A DNA stretch of 64,000 nt, from assembly GCA_018240785.1 (NCBI GenBank), contig JAFEFC010000024.1, forward strand, positions 62,001 through 126,000, written 5' to 3'. Position numbers and translations under genes: made by a program. Under the pieces are notes generated by a model, which was not told the DNA's origin, did not search any database, and saw only the letters and a program-made list of their open reading frames with translations. This document shows, in pieces, positions 54,843-62,892 of the stretch (the stretch's first letter is position 1; each line of letters starts with the position of its first letter). The stretch is from Pseudomonadota bacterium (GTDB lineage Bacteria > Pseudomonadota > Gammaproteobacteria > Burkholderiales > Rhodocyclaceae).

Positions 54843-55763
54843 CTACCCGGTTCTGGCCGGCGCCATCACCACCAGGCGCTGCTGCGTCCCAGTCCAGCAG
54901 TCCTGCTGCACCTTGCCCGTCTTCAGGAACTCGTCCTTCGCACGCTCGGCGATGTCCTTGTTGTACAGAACGAAATTCACGACGAAGGCGCGATCCAGGT
55001 AGGCGCGTCCCAGATAGAAGCCGGGATACACCATGCGGATCTCGTCACGAATCGCGAAACCGTCGCGGCCGGCCATGATGTCGGGCATGCGCCGGTAGCC
55101 TGGCAACTCGTCGGTGAAGGCGTAGTCGATGATGATGGACTCGCGCCGGCCGTCGAGCAGGCTTTGCCCGCAATACAGCTTGGCGGGGAAAAGCAGCCAT
55201 TGGTCCTTGCCGTCGACGCGGGTCTTCTGCAAGGGATTGGCCGCGCTGTCCTCGACCAGGCCGAGCTTCTTCAAGGCATCGAGGTCCTCGATGCGATTGC
55301 GCAGCAGGCGCTGGTCGCGGTAGAAGACCTTGCCCTTCCACAGCGTTTCGCCGATGAGGTCGAGCTTCGCGCCGGCTACGTTCACCAGCAGGCTCTTCAG
55401 GCCGCCGCCGGCGATCTCGGAAAGGCGCAGCTTGCCGCTGCCGCCGCGCGGGAAGAACAGGTCGCCCTCGAATGGCCCGTCCGGGATCGGGCCCGCGGTG
55501 AGTCGCGCGTAAATCTGGTCGACCTGTTCCTGATCGAGGAAGGAAAGGTTCTTCGGCGTGATCCTGTAGAGGTCTGCGGTGGACAGCGGGAAGCGGTGCT
55601 CCACGTAGGCGAAGTCGGGCTTGCCGGCGTAGTTCTCCGTATAGGGCGCGAACGAGATCACCGGCGCCGCCTTGTCCTCGGCACTTTCGAAGAAGCCGCA
55701 GCCGGCGAGCGCGAACGCGGCGAGCACACAGCCTGCGCGCGCGAGGGTCGGTGTCGGTTTCAT
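54843..55763 (-). CDS. Putative outer-membrane or periplasmic lipoprotein of the cytochrome cluster
   Basis: 306-residue lipoprotein with a lipobox (FALAGC, Cys22) after a short signal peptide. No CxxCH is present. Features include FAPYTENYAGKPDFAYVEHRFPLS near the start and two later cysteines (YCGQSLLDGRRES, QQDCWTG) that could pair. It starts at the ATG 17 bases after the 867-residue cytochrome gene. Residue 23 is Gly, not Asp, so transport to the outer membrane is expected. Function unknown; position suggests a partner or anchor for the cytochromes. Confidence 0.75.
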   Translation of the reverse strand: MKPTPTLARAGCVLAAFALAGCGFFESAEDKAAPVISFAPYTENYAGKPDFAYVEHRFPLSTADLYRITPKNLSFLDQEQVDQIYARLTAGPIPDGPFEGDLFFPRGGSGKLRLSEIAGGGLKSLLVNVAGAKLDLIGETLWKGKVFYRDQRLLRNRIEDLDALKKLGLVEDSAANPLQKTRVDGKDQWLLFPAKLYCGQSLLDGRRESIIIDYAFTDELPGYRRMPDIMAGRDGFAIRDEIRMVYPGFYLGRAYLDRAFVVNFVLYNKDIAERAKDEFLKTGKVQQDCWTGTQQRLVVMAPARTG

Positions 55764-55780
55764 GGCATGTCCCCCTGCAA

Positions 55781-58384
55781 TCACAGCGTGGCGAGGAAGG
55801 CGATCAACGCCTTCTTGTCGCTCTCGGGCAAATCTTCGCCGAAGCGGTGGCCTTCATTCTCCACCTCAGCCGTACAACTGCTGTAGATCTGCTTGATCAG
55901 GTAGGGCCGCGCCTTCAGCGCCTCGACCAGCGCATTGGGCTTGCCCACCAGCTCGCCTGCAATCGCCTGCAGATCCTGCAGCACCCTGGTACCGGTCTCG
56001 GCGCCGAAGCGTTCGGCGAGGCTGCCTTCCAGGGCCTTGGCGTCCGTCTTCGCCCGCACCAGGTCGACGATGAACTGCTTGTGCTGGAAATTGCCGATGG
56101 TGCCGGCGGTCACGCCGCGGCCGTCGATCTCGCTCGGAATCGTGAGTTCGAAGCCGAGCAGCTTCTCCTTGTCGGTGCCGTCCCACAGCCGCGGGCCGAT
56201 GCGCAGCGTGACGTCCTCGTTGAGCAGCGTCACCTTGGGAATGCGCTGCGCCGGGTTCAGCAGCTCCTCCATCGAAGCCTTGTAAAGCCGGAAGCGGCCT
56301 TCCACGCTGGGGTCGTACTCAAAGCAGGCCGGCTGCTGGTCGGCCGGCAGCAGCTTCACGTTGCTGCCATCGACGTAGCGCGGCCGCTTCGCGTAGAAGT
56401 CGTTCTCGGCGTTCTTCGGCTTGCCGCACAGCTCGGGCCCCATCGCGTTGTTGTGCAGGAAGGGGGCGTGCGCCCACAGGTTGAGCAGCGAAACGTTGCG
56501 GTAGTAGCCGCGCCCGCCGTCGCCGGGTTCCTTCACGTTGGGGTCGGGCGGGCGTGCGCGCAGGGTCTCGGAGCCGTATTCCTGCCACACATGGCCGGCC
56601 ATGTGATTCGAGTGCAGCGCACGGCAGCGGAAGGTGCCGACTTCGGAGACCGGTGTGGCGCGGTCGTTGCCCAGCCAGTCCTCGCGCAGGCCGGTGCGGA
56701 GGTCGAGCTTGTGGAAGTCGAGCCCGGCGGTCTGGCCGGCGAGCGCCTCCGGCTGACTCGAGTGGCAGCGGGCGCAGGTGCTGGCAAAGACCTCGCTGCC
56801 GCGCGCAACTGCACCGGCGCCGAACTCCTTCTCGAGATCGGCGATCAGATCCTGTTCGGTGTAGGCCGCCGCCGGCATGGCCGCGCGGCGGACGTTCTCG
56901 CGCGCGACGCGCAGGTCGGTGACGTGAGCCTCGGCCGACATGAAGAAGTCCAGGATATTGACGAGCCGGTCCTCGATCGCCCGGAAGTGGGGGCAGTCGC
57001 GCCGGCACTGTCCGATGTCGAACGGCGTCTGGCCAAAGTTGCGCTGCTGCGGGTCGAGCTGGCGCAAATCGGTGAGATGGTTCACCCAGCACTGTTCCGA
57101 GCAGGAACCGATGTTGAAATACACCCGCTGGATCGCCTCGAGGGCACCGATCGAATCCTCTCCGCCCTTCAGGATGTGATGCACGGTCTCCTTCTGCAGC
57201 GACTTCTTCCAGCACTTGCCGTTACGCCCCGGTTCGCACCAGCAGCTCGTCTCGTCCTTGTCGTCGCCGCAACTGGCGACCTTGCGCCACTTGATGACGT
57301 CCTCGTCGGCGAAGGTGGGCCGCTTGGCGATGTTAATCAGCGCGTTGATCGTGCCGGGGTTGTTCACCTGGTCGGTGGGAATGGCCGAGGTGTCGCTCGC
57401 GCCCGGACGCGCGTGCGCGAACATCTGCCATTCCAGCGTGTTGCTGGCCATGCCCGACACCATGATCTCGGAGATGCGGGTGTACTGGTTGCCGACCAGG
57501 CCCTTGATGTTTTCCCACTTCGGGTTCGCCGGGTCGGCCGGCGGATTCAGCGGGTCGAAGGCGATGTGGCAGGAGCCGCAGGACGTGCCGATCAGGAAAG
57601 GCGGCTCGATGCCGCCGTCCTGCAGGTGCGAGCGCGCCGCCTCGCTGCCGCCGCCGGCCGCGGCGATGGGCCGGTTGTAGCCTTCCCACGAGCCGGCCTT
57701 GCCGTTGAGCTTGACCCAGGCCGCCTTGTCGAAGCGCGGGTTGGGGAACTTGCGGATGCCCAGCGCGCCGGTCGAGGTGCCGAAGCGCAGGTCGCAGGCG
57801 GACTGGCGCTGGTCGCTGCTGGCGTGCGGGTCACCTTCCTTCAGCGGCGCGTCGCGGAAGTCGCATGCCGGGTCGGGATAGCCGCTGCGGCCGACGTAGC
57901 CCAGCAGTTCCTCGTCGCCCGGGCACCAGTCGAGGCCATACGTCTCGTCCAGGCTCTTGGCCGGGCAGTTCTTCGAGCCGGGCACGCAGCACGCCGGGTC
58001 GTTGATGATCCCCCAGGCGCGGAAGCGGTCGCCGCGCTGGTCGGCGCGCAACACACGGAACCAGTCGATCAGTACGCCGACGCGCTGCTGGAAGACGTAG
58101 GTATGGAAGCGTTCGTTGCCTGCGGTGGCCTTGAACCAGATCAGGCGACCGGCGCATTCGGACTCGTTGAGCCCTTCGCGGGCGCAGGCTTCGTAGTAGG
58201 GGGCGTCCTGCTGGTGGACGACTTTCGCCGTGGGCGGCGTGGCGGCTGGCGTCGCCACCGGTGCGCCGGCAGCGGTATCTGCCGCGCCAGTCGTCCCTGC
58301 GCCAGGCAGCGTGGTGGCGGCGATGGGAATCGCCGCGACGAAGACCGCGACGAGCAGGGCGACGACGGCCAGCACGCGCTTCAT
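55781..58384 (-). CDS. Large secreted dihaem cytochrome c, cysteine-rich, peroxidase/RoxA-like C-terminus
   Basis: 867-residue protein, first gene of the cluster, started at the ATG with TTGGAGGTGG upstream. Signal/anchor at 3-24 and an Ala/Thr/Pro linker to about 58. Haem motifs: CGSCH (269-273) and CARCH (537-541). At least a dozen other cysteines (NDPACCVPGSKNC, SCWCEPGRNGKC, GSCSEQCW, QCRRDC) point to many disulfides. Conserved blocks WAHAPFLHNNAMGPELC and the ending GHRFGEDLPESDKKALIAFLATL relate it to the two smaller cytochromes downstream. The long N-terminal half has no domain I recognise. Confidence 0.8.
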   Translation of the reverse strand: MKRVLAVVALLVAVFVAAIPIAATTLPGAGTTGAADTAAGAPVATPAATPPTAKVVHQQDAPYYEACAREGLNESECAGRLIWFKATAGNERFHTYVFQQRVGVLIDWFRVLRADQRGDRFRAWGIINDPACCVPGSKNCPAKSLDETYGLDWCPGDEELLGYVGRSGYPDPACDFRDAPLKEGDPHASSDQRQSACDLRFGTSTGALGIRKFPNPRFDKAAWVKLNGKAGSWEGYNRPIAAAGGGSEAARSHLQDGGIEPPFLIGTSCGSCHIAFDPLNPPADPANPKWENIKGLVGNQYTRISEIMVSGMASNTLEWQMFAHARPGASDTSAIPTDQVNNPGTINALINIAKRPTFADEDVIKWRKVASCGDDKDETSCWCEPGRNGKCWKKSLQKETVHHILKGGEDSIGALEAIQRVYFNIGSCSEQCWVNHLTDLRQLDPQQRNFGQTPFDIGQCRRDCPHFRAIEDRLVNILDFFMSAEAHVTDLRVARENVRRAAMPAAAYTEQDLIADLEKEFGAGAVARGSEVFASTCARCHSSQPEALAGQTAGLDFHKLDLRTGLREDWLGNDRATPVSEVGTFRCRALHSNHMAGHVWQEYGSETLRARPPDPNVKEPGDGGRGYYRNVSLLNLWAHAPFLHNNAMGPELCGKPKNAENDFYAKRPRYVDGSNVKLLPADQQPACFEYDPSVEGRFRLYKASMEELLNPAQRIPKVTLLNEDVTLRIGPRLWDGTDKEKLLGFELTIPSEIDGRGVTAGTIGNFQHKQFIVDLVRAKTDAKALEGSLAERFGAETGTRVLQDLQAIAGELVGKPNALVEALKARPYLIKQIYSSCTAEVENEGHRFGEDLPESDKKALIAFLATL

Positions 58385-58616
58385 GATGCCACCTCCAAGG
58401 GGGCGGGCCGACATCGACGATGCGACGCCCACCCATCCTCGCGGATGCGGTATTGCGCCACGCGACACGTCTCTCGCCAGGGCGGATACCAGGCGGCAGG
58501 GCTCTCTGTCGGCTTGACGGGCGCGCAACTCTCGCCACGCGACCACAGCTTGTTTCTAGTACTTAATTCCTAGCAGGAAATACCCCGTTTGCAAGCGTGT
58601 GGACGGCGTAAACGAC
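58385..58616. other. Intergenic region upstream of the cytochrome cluster
   Basis: With the two hairpins beyond it, this is part of the one gap over 300 bases (58385-58701). No gene is apparent. On the minus strand TTGCAA and TAGGAA are spaced 16 bases near 58565-58595, a weak promoter candidate for the cytochrome operon; a small TTCCT-AGC-AGGAA repeat overlaps it. The open frame running into the cytochrome gene from here has no ribosome site and would precede the signal peptide. Confidence 0.4.
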
Positions 58617-58648
58617 ATTCGCCGCCCGGCGCATGCCGGGCGGCGAAT
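58617..58648. terminator. Strong hairpin between the phasin and cytochrome genes
   Basis: Fourteen-base perfect arms (ATTCGCCGCCCGGC and its complement) around GCAT. Together with the next hairpin it probably marks the 3' end of the phasin message; it lacks a T-run on either strand. Confidence 0.5.
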
Positions 58649-58662
58649 GTGCGTGCTGCCGG

Positions 58663-58692
58663 GCCCGGGGCGATGCTGGCATCACCCCGGGC
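58663..58692 (-). terminator. Second hairpin after the phasin gene
   Basis: GCCCGGGG...CCCCGGGC outer stem with an inner GATGC/GCATC stem, starting ten bases beyond the phasin stop. It is very stable but has no U-tract. Tandem hairpins of this kind often guard the 3' end of abundant messages, in keeping with a highly expressed phasin. Confidence 0.5.
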
Positions 58693-58701
58693 AGGCCCTC
58701 A

Positions 58702-59268
58702 TCAGGCGGCGGCGTCCTTCTTGGCAGCGGCCTTCTTCGCGGCCGGCGCCGGCACGGCAGCCTTCTGCGCCGCGTTCAGGTTGGCTTCGAGGGTCTCGGT
58801 GGCCTGCTTCACCAGCTTGGTGAATTCGGCGTAGGCGTCGTTGGCGGCAGCGATCGCCTGCTTCATGCCGGCGAACAGCGGCTCCGAACCCTTGGGCGCC
58901 GACTTCTCGGCCTGCTCGATGGCCTGGGTGACAGCCTTGTTCACATCGGCGATGTTCGCCTCGACCAGCTTGGTCAGCTCCTGCTGGCCTTCGGTGGCGA
59001 TCTCATACACGCTGCGGCTGTAATCGACGAACTTGTCGACCACCGGCTGGGCCAGATCCTGCTGCAGCTTGGCCAGATCCTGCGGCTGCTTGACCTCGAG
59101 CAGGGTCTTGGCGCTGGCGGCGCTGTCTTCCAGCACGGCGCGCACGATGTTCATGTTCAGGGCAGCAAGGCGCTCGGCACGGCTCTGCACGCCGGCGATC
59201 ATCTTCTGCACGGCTTCCATGTTGGCCTTGTTGGCGGCGGCGAAAGCTTCGGGGGCGAAGTAGTTCAT
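58702..59268 (-). CDS. phaP: Phasin (PHA granule-associated protein)
   Basis: 188-residue alpha-helical protein coating polyhydroxyalkanoate granules. The Phasin_2 type pattern is clear: YFAPEAFAAANKANMEAVQKMIAGVQSRAERLAALNMNIVRA, QPQDLAKLQQDLAQPVVDKFVDYSRSVYEIAT, and an Ala/Lys-rich tail (KKAAAKKDAAA). A strong ribosome site (AGGAG eight bases upstream) and near-consensus promoter fit high expression. Near-identical 17-base inverted repeats flank the promoter, likely PhaR sites. No PHA synthase is in the window. Confidence 0.93.
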   Translation of the reverse strand: MNYFAPEAFAAANKANMEAVQKMIAGVQSRAERLAALNMNIVRAVLEDSAASAKTLLEVKQPQDLAKLQQDLAQPVVDKFVDYSRSVYEIATEGQQELTKLVEANIADVNKAVTQAIEQAEKSAPKGSEPLFAGMKQAIAAANDAYAEFTKLVKQATETLEANLNAAQKAAVPAPAAKKAAAKKDAAA

Positions 59269-59324
59269 GGTGAATCTCCTGGAGGTTGAAGCGCAAATAG
59301 GGGTTGGAAGACTTCGCTGCTGCG

Positions 59325-59403
59325 TTTTGTGCGCTGCAGCATTGGACGCAAGTATAAGGTGTTTGAAGCGGCCGTCAATATCTTTTTGCTGCAGTGCACA
59401 AAA
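59325..59403 (-). promoter_or_regulatory. Phasin promoter flanked by inverted 17-mers (probable PhaR operators)
   Basis: On the minus strand TTGACG (59373-59378) and TATACT (59351-59356), spaced 16, form the promoter. TTTTGTGCGCTGCAGCA (59325-59341) and, inverted, TGCTGCAGTGCACAAAA (59387-59403) match at 16 of 17 positions and sit symmetrically around it, one upstream of -35 and one near +10. TGC/GCA-rich repeats of this form resemble known PhaR targets. Confidence 0.62.
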
Positions 59404-59425
59404 ATTCAGGCCGATCGCTTCCGCG

Positions 59426-60349
59426 TCAGCGTGGCGCCAGTGCTTCCAGCAACTGCTTCAGGTTGTGCCGCATCATGGCGAGGTAGTCCGGGGCCGCGCC
59501 GTCCGCCGCCGACAGCGCGTCGGAGTACAGCGTGCCACCGACGCGCGCGCCGCTCTCGCTGCGGATGCGCTCGATCAGGCGCGGATCGGCGATGTTCTCC
59601 AGGAAGACGGCCGGCACCTTTTCTGCCCGCACCTGGCGGATCAGTTGCGCGACGCCCTGCGCCGTCGGCTCGGCGTTGTTCGACACGCCGACGGGCGCCA
59701 GAAAGCGGATGCCGTAGGCGCGGGCGAAATAGCCGAAGGCGTCGTGCGAGCTGACGACCTTGCGCTGGTTCGCCGGCAGGGACCCCAGCGCGGCGCGGAT
59801 CTCCGCGTCCAGGGCCTTCAATTGCCCGGTGTAGCGCTCCGCGTTTGCCCGATAGCTGGCGGCGCCCGCCGGATCGGCCGCCACCAGCGCATCGGCGATA
59901 TTGAGCACGTAGCGCTGCGCGTTGGCCACGTCCTGCCAGGCGTGCGGGTCGGTGCCGCCGTCGTCCCTCTCGTCGGAGGAGGGGCCCTCGCCATGCGTCA
60001 TCGCCAGCGGGCGTACGTTGGCGCTGGCGATGACGACCTTGCCGCGAAAGCCGGCCGATTTCGCCAGGCGCACGATCCAGTCGTCGAAGCCCAGGCCGTT
60101 GGCCACCACCAGGCCGGATTTGCCGATGGCGCGTGCGTCCGACGGGCGCGCCTGGTAGCCGTGCGTGTCCTCGTTGGGGCCGACCAGCACCTTGACGGCG
60201 ACGCGCTCGCCGCCGACCTGGCGCACGAAATCGCCGAGGATGCTGAAGCTGGTGGTCACTTCCAGCGCGGCGGCGTGCGCCAGGGGGGCCGACAGCAGGG
60301 CAAGCAGCGCGAGGCCGGTGACGGCGGCGCGGCGGATCGTGTGGCGCAT
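59426..60349 (-). CDS. znuA: Zinc ABC transporter substrate-binding protein (ZnuA-like)
   Basis: 307-residue periplasmic metal-binding protein of cluster A-I. Signal peptide ends near residue 26 (APLAHAA). The core shows ITTSFS-like VTTSFSILGDFVRQVGGERV, GPNEDTHGYQARPSDA with the first ligand histidine, a short acidic/His loop (MTHGEGPSSDERDDGGTDPHAW) and VVSSHDAFGYFARAYG. Zinc rather than manganese is assigned from the zur gene in the same operon. Last gene, 14 bases after znuB. Confidence 0.9.
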   Translation of the reverse strand: MRHTIRRAAVTGLALLALLSAPLAHAAALEVTTSFSILGDFVRQVGGERVAVKVLVGPNEDTHGYQARPSDARAIGKSGLVVANGLGFDDWIVRLAKSAGFRGKVVIASANVRPLAMTHGEGPSSDERDDGGTDPHAWQDVANAQRYVLNIADALVAADPAGAASYRANAERYTGQLKALDAEIRAALGSLPANQRKVVSSHDAFGYFARAYGIRFLAPVGVSNNAEPTAQGVAQLIRQVRAEKVPAVFLENIADPRLIERIRSESGARVGGTLYSDALSAADGAAPDYLAMMRHNLKQLLEALAPR

Positions 60350-60363
60350 GGGGCTCCCGGTGA

Positions 60364-61230
60364 TCAGGACTCGAGGTGGTGGCGCACCGGCAGGCGGCCG
60401 GCGAGGAGACCGCCAGGGGCGGCGAGCAGGGACGCGAAGTAGAGGAGCCCGCACATCAGCACGATGGCCGGGCCGGCCGGCACGTCGGCGTGAAACGACA
60501 GCAGCAGGCCGGTGGCGCCGCTCGCGGCGGCGAAGGCCACCGCGAGCCCGAGCAGTGCGGGCAGTTCATGCGCCCACAGGCGTGCCGCCGCCGATGGCAG
60601 GATCATGATGCCGACCGCCATCAGCGTGCCCAGCGCGTGGAAGCCGCTCACCAGGTTCAACACCACCAGCATCAGGAAGCCATAGTGCGCCACCGGCGAC
60701 CAGCGGCTGACACCGCGCAGGAAGGCGGGGTCGAAGCATTCGAGGGCGAGCGGGCGGAACAGCAGCGCAAGCGCGAACAGGGTGAGCGTGGCGATGCCGC
60801 CGATCAGCAGCAGTGAGCCGTCGTCCAGTGCCAGCACCGAACCGAACAGCACGTGCAGCAGGTCCAGGTTGCGGCCGCGCAGCGATACGATCATGACGCC
60901 TGCGGCGAGCGACAAAAGGTAAAACGCAGCGAGGCTGGCGTCCTCCTTGAGGATGGAGGCGCGCGTGACCACCCCCGCCGCCAGCACCACGACGAGGCCG
61001 GCGACGATGCCGCCGACCGTCATCGCGCCCAGTGACAGGCCGAAAGCGAGGTAACCCAGCGCGGCGCCCGGCAGGATGGCGTGGCTCATCGCGTCGCCCA
61101 TCAGGCTCATGCGCCGCAGCATCAGGAACGCGCCGACAGGTGTGGCGCCCAGCGCCAGCGCGAGGCAGCCTGCCAGCGCGCGGCGCATGAAGGCAAAGTC
61201 GGTGAAAGGCGAAACGAGGAGGTCGTACAC
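60364..61230 (-). CDS. znuB: Zinc ABC transporter permease (ZnuB-like)
   Basis: 288-residue permease of the ABC-3 family with about eight helices. The GTG at 61230 gives VYDLLVSPFTDFAFMRRALAGCLAL, the usual family start; the longer open frame upstream is a different frame of the znuC 3' end. RRMSLMGDAMSHAILPGAALGY and FHALGTLMAVGIMILPSAAARL are conserved ABC-3 blocks. It lies 52 bases after znuC. Confidence 0.9.
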   Translation of the reverse strand: MYDLLVSPFTDFAFMRRALAGCLALALGATPVGAFLMLRRMSLMGDAMSHAILPGAALGYLAFGLSLGAMTVGGIVAGLVVVLAAGVVTRASILKEDASLAAFYLLSLAAGVMIVSLRGRNLDLLHVLFGSVLALDDGSLLLIGGIATLTLFALALLFRPLALECFDPAFLRGVSRWSPVAHYGFLMLVVLNLVSGFHALGTLMAVGIMILPSAAARLWAHELPALLGLAVAFAAASGATGLLLSFHADVPAGPAIVLMCGLLYFASLLAAPGGLLAGRLPVRHHLES

Positions 61231-61282
61231 GGCGGTCTGGACGGGCTTGAAGGTCGCGAAGTGGAGGCCTGCGCCGCCGGCC

Positions 61283-62155
61283 TCAGTGCCGGTGCCCGGC
61301 GTGGCCGTGATCATCGCCATGACCATGGGCATGGCGATGACGGTGCAGCGGCACGACATCGGCGCGCGCGGGGGGGCGACCGTCCGGCTCGTCCGGGCTG
61401 GCCCGTTCCTCGCGGTGGCACTCCGGCGCATGGTCGTCGAAGGCTTCGGACAGCCGCCGCGCGCGTGCCAGCAAGGTGTCGGTGAGCACCTGCGGCGTGG
61501 GACCGAAGGCCACCGGTTCGCGCGCCAGCAGCAGGCAGGTGGGGAAGTGGCGCCGCACCTGGTCGAAATCGTGCACCACCGTCAGGATGGTGCGGCCTTC
61601 CGCATGCCAGCCCAGGATCAGGCGGATGAGGTCCTCGACCGTTCGGCTGTCGATGGCGGCGAACGGCTCGTCGAGCAGGATCAGCGGAGCATCCTGCAGG
61701 ATCAGGCGGGCAAAGCGCGCACGCTGCAACTGGCCGCCCGACAGCGAGCCGATCGGCCGCGATTCGAAGCCTTCCATGCCCACCGCCGCCAGCGCCTCAC
61801 GCACCCGCTGGCGCTGGCGGCGGTTGAGCCCGCCGAAGGCGCCCAGCTCGCGCCACAGGCCCATCGCCACGACATCGAACACCGACACCGGGAAGCTCGG
61901 GTCGATCTCGCTGCGTTGCGGCATGTAGGCCAGCCCGCCGCGCGGCAGCGCCGCCAGCTCGACATGCCCGCCGATCGGGCGCAGTTCGCCGGCCACGCCC
62001 TTGAGCAGCGTGGACTTGCCGGCGCCGTTGGGGCCGATCACCGCCACCAGCGCGCCGGCGGCGATCTCGCCGCTCAAGTGGTGCACCGCTGGGTGGCGCT
62101 CGTAGCCCAGGGTGAGGTTGTCGAAACGGATGATGGGAGGCGGCGCGGGATGCAT
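61283..62155 (-). CDS. znuC: Zinc ABC transporter ATPase (ZnuC-like) with His-rich tail
   Basis: 290-residue ATPase energising zinc uptake. Walker A GPNGAGKST (about 43-51), Q-loop MPQRSEID, signature LSGGQLQR, Walker B LILLDEPFAAID and H-loop VVHD are all intact. The last ~25 residues are histidine-rich (PLHRHRHAHGHGDDHGHAGHRH region) and may buffer or sense zinc. GGAG lies five bases before ATG 62155; a GTG directly precedes it. Third in the zur operon. Confidence 0.92.
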   Translation of the reverse strand: MHPAPPPIIRFDNLTLGYERHPAVHHLSGEIAAGALVAVIGPNGAGKSTLLKGVAGELRPIGGHVELAALPRGGLAYMPQRSEIDPSFPVSVFDVVAMGLWRELGAFGGLNRRQRQRVREALAAVGMEGFESRPIGSLSGGQLQRARFARLILQDAPLILLDEPFAAIDSRTVEDLIRLILGWHAEGRTILTVVHDFDQVRRHFPTCLLLAREPVAFGPTPQVLTDTLLARARRLSEAFDDHAPECHREERASPDEPDGRPPARADVVPLHRHRHAHGHGDDHGHAGHRH

Positions 62156-62242
62156 CACGTCTCCACCTGGTCCGTGGGCGGGCAGGGGGCTGTGGCCGCG
62201 TCCGCTTGCGGGAGGGAAGGCAGTCGGGAGGCGGGCTTCATG

Positions 62243-62362
62243 TCAGTGCAGGGCCCACCAGATGGCGACCCACAGCAGCACCGCGGCGAGCGCAGCGAGG
62301 GCGACTCGCCTGCCCAGGCTGGCGGTGAGCAGGCTGAAGGACGGTGCGGGGTGCCGGCTCAT
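62243..62362 (-). CDS. 39-residue membrane peptide within the zur-znu operon
   Basis: A tiny gene overlooked by length filters: ATG at 62362 overlaps the zur stop (ATGA), and TGA is at 62243-62245. It encodes MSRHPAPSFSLLTASLGRR, then one hydrophobic helix (VALAALAAVLLWVAIWWALH). The overlap, the positively charged start and the clean single transmembrane helix support real translation. A role with the zinc permease is only a guess from position. Confidence 0.6.
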   Translation of the reverse strand: MSRHPAPSFSLLTASLGRRVALAALAAVLLWVAIWWALH

Positions 62363-62856
62363 CGGGGGCGAGCCTCTTCGTCGCCATGGCCGCAGGTGGC
62401 GCACTGGCCGTGCAGCACCAGTTCGGCCCGCTCCACCTGGAAGCCGTTCGGCAGCGCGGTCGCAGGTGCCGGTTCCAGCCCCTCAAGGCAGACGACCTGG
62501 CCGCAGCGGTCGCAATGGAAATGGGCGTGGCGATGCGCAGCATCGCGCACGCCTTCGAAGCGCCAGGCGCGCTCGCCGCCCGCGATGCGCCGCGCCAGAC
62601 CTTGCTCCACCAGCCAGTCGAGCGCGCGATAGAGCGTCACGCGGTCGTGGGCGACGCCGGCGCTGGCCAGCGCGTCGCCGATCTCGTCGTGCGACAGCGG
62701 ATGCGAGCCGTGCTGCAGCATTTCCAGCACCGCCAGGCGCGTGCGGGTGACGCGGCCACCGCGCGCGGCGATGCGTTCGCGGGCGCTGAAGTGGCGCAGG
62801 ACGTCATCGTCCGCCGACCGGGCGGACGCCGGGTAAGGGGGCTGCGGGCTGGCCAA
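62359..62856 (-). CDS. zur: Zinc uptake regulator Zur (Fur family)
   Basis: 165-residue zinc-sensing repressor. The winged helix (RVTRTRLAVLEMLQHGSHPLSHDEIGDAL...VTLYRALDWLVEQGLARRI) is followed by a metal/dimer domain with HRHAHFHCDRCGQVVCLE and the CATCGH pair, giving the two CxxC of the structural zinc site. The only usable start is a TTG at 62856 with GGAG eight bases before it; a palindromic site lies 22-36 bases upstream, consistent with autoregulation. First gene of zur-peptide-znuC-znuB-znuA. Confidence 0.9.
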   Translation of the reverse strand: MASPQPPYPASARSADDDVLRHFSARERIAARGGRVTRTRLAVLEMLQHGSHPLSHDEIGDALASAGVAHDRVTLYRALDWLVEQGLARRIAGGERAWRFEGVRDAAHRHAHFHCDRCGQVVCLEGLEPAPATALPNGFQVERAELVLHGQCATCGHGDEEARPR

Positions 62857-62877
62857 GCGGCTCTCCAGAGGTCTTGT

Positions 62878-62892
62878 TGCAACATTGTAGCA
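62878..62892 (-). promoter_or_regulatory. Candidate Zur operator
   Basis: TGCAACATTGTAGCA is a 7-1-7 inverted repeat with six of seven pairs matching, the geometry usual for Fur-family sites. It lies 22 bases before the zur start codon. It differs from the gammaproteobacterial Zur consensus, so the assignment is by geometry and position. Confidence 0.5.

Noticed and set aside
55751-58573. Very long open frame (over 900 codons) antisense to the 867-residue cytochrome gene
   Set aside because: It is low-complexity Ala/Arg/Val/Gly/His-rich translation of high-GC antisense DNA with no domain. The opposite strand has a signal peptide, haem motifs and a ribosome site. The same applies to long antisense frames over cusC, cusS, the P-type ATPase, feoB and the RND pump.
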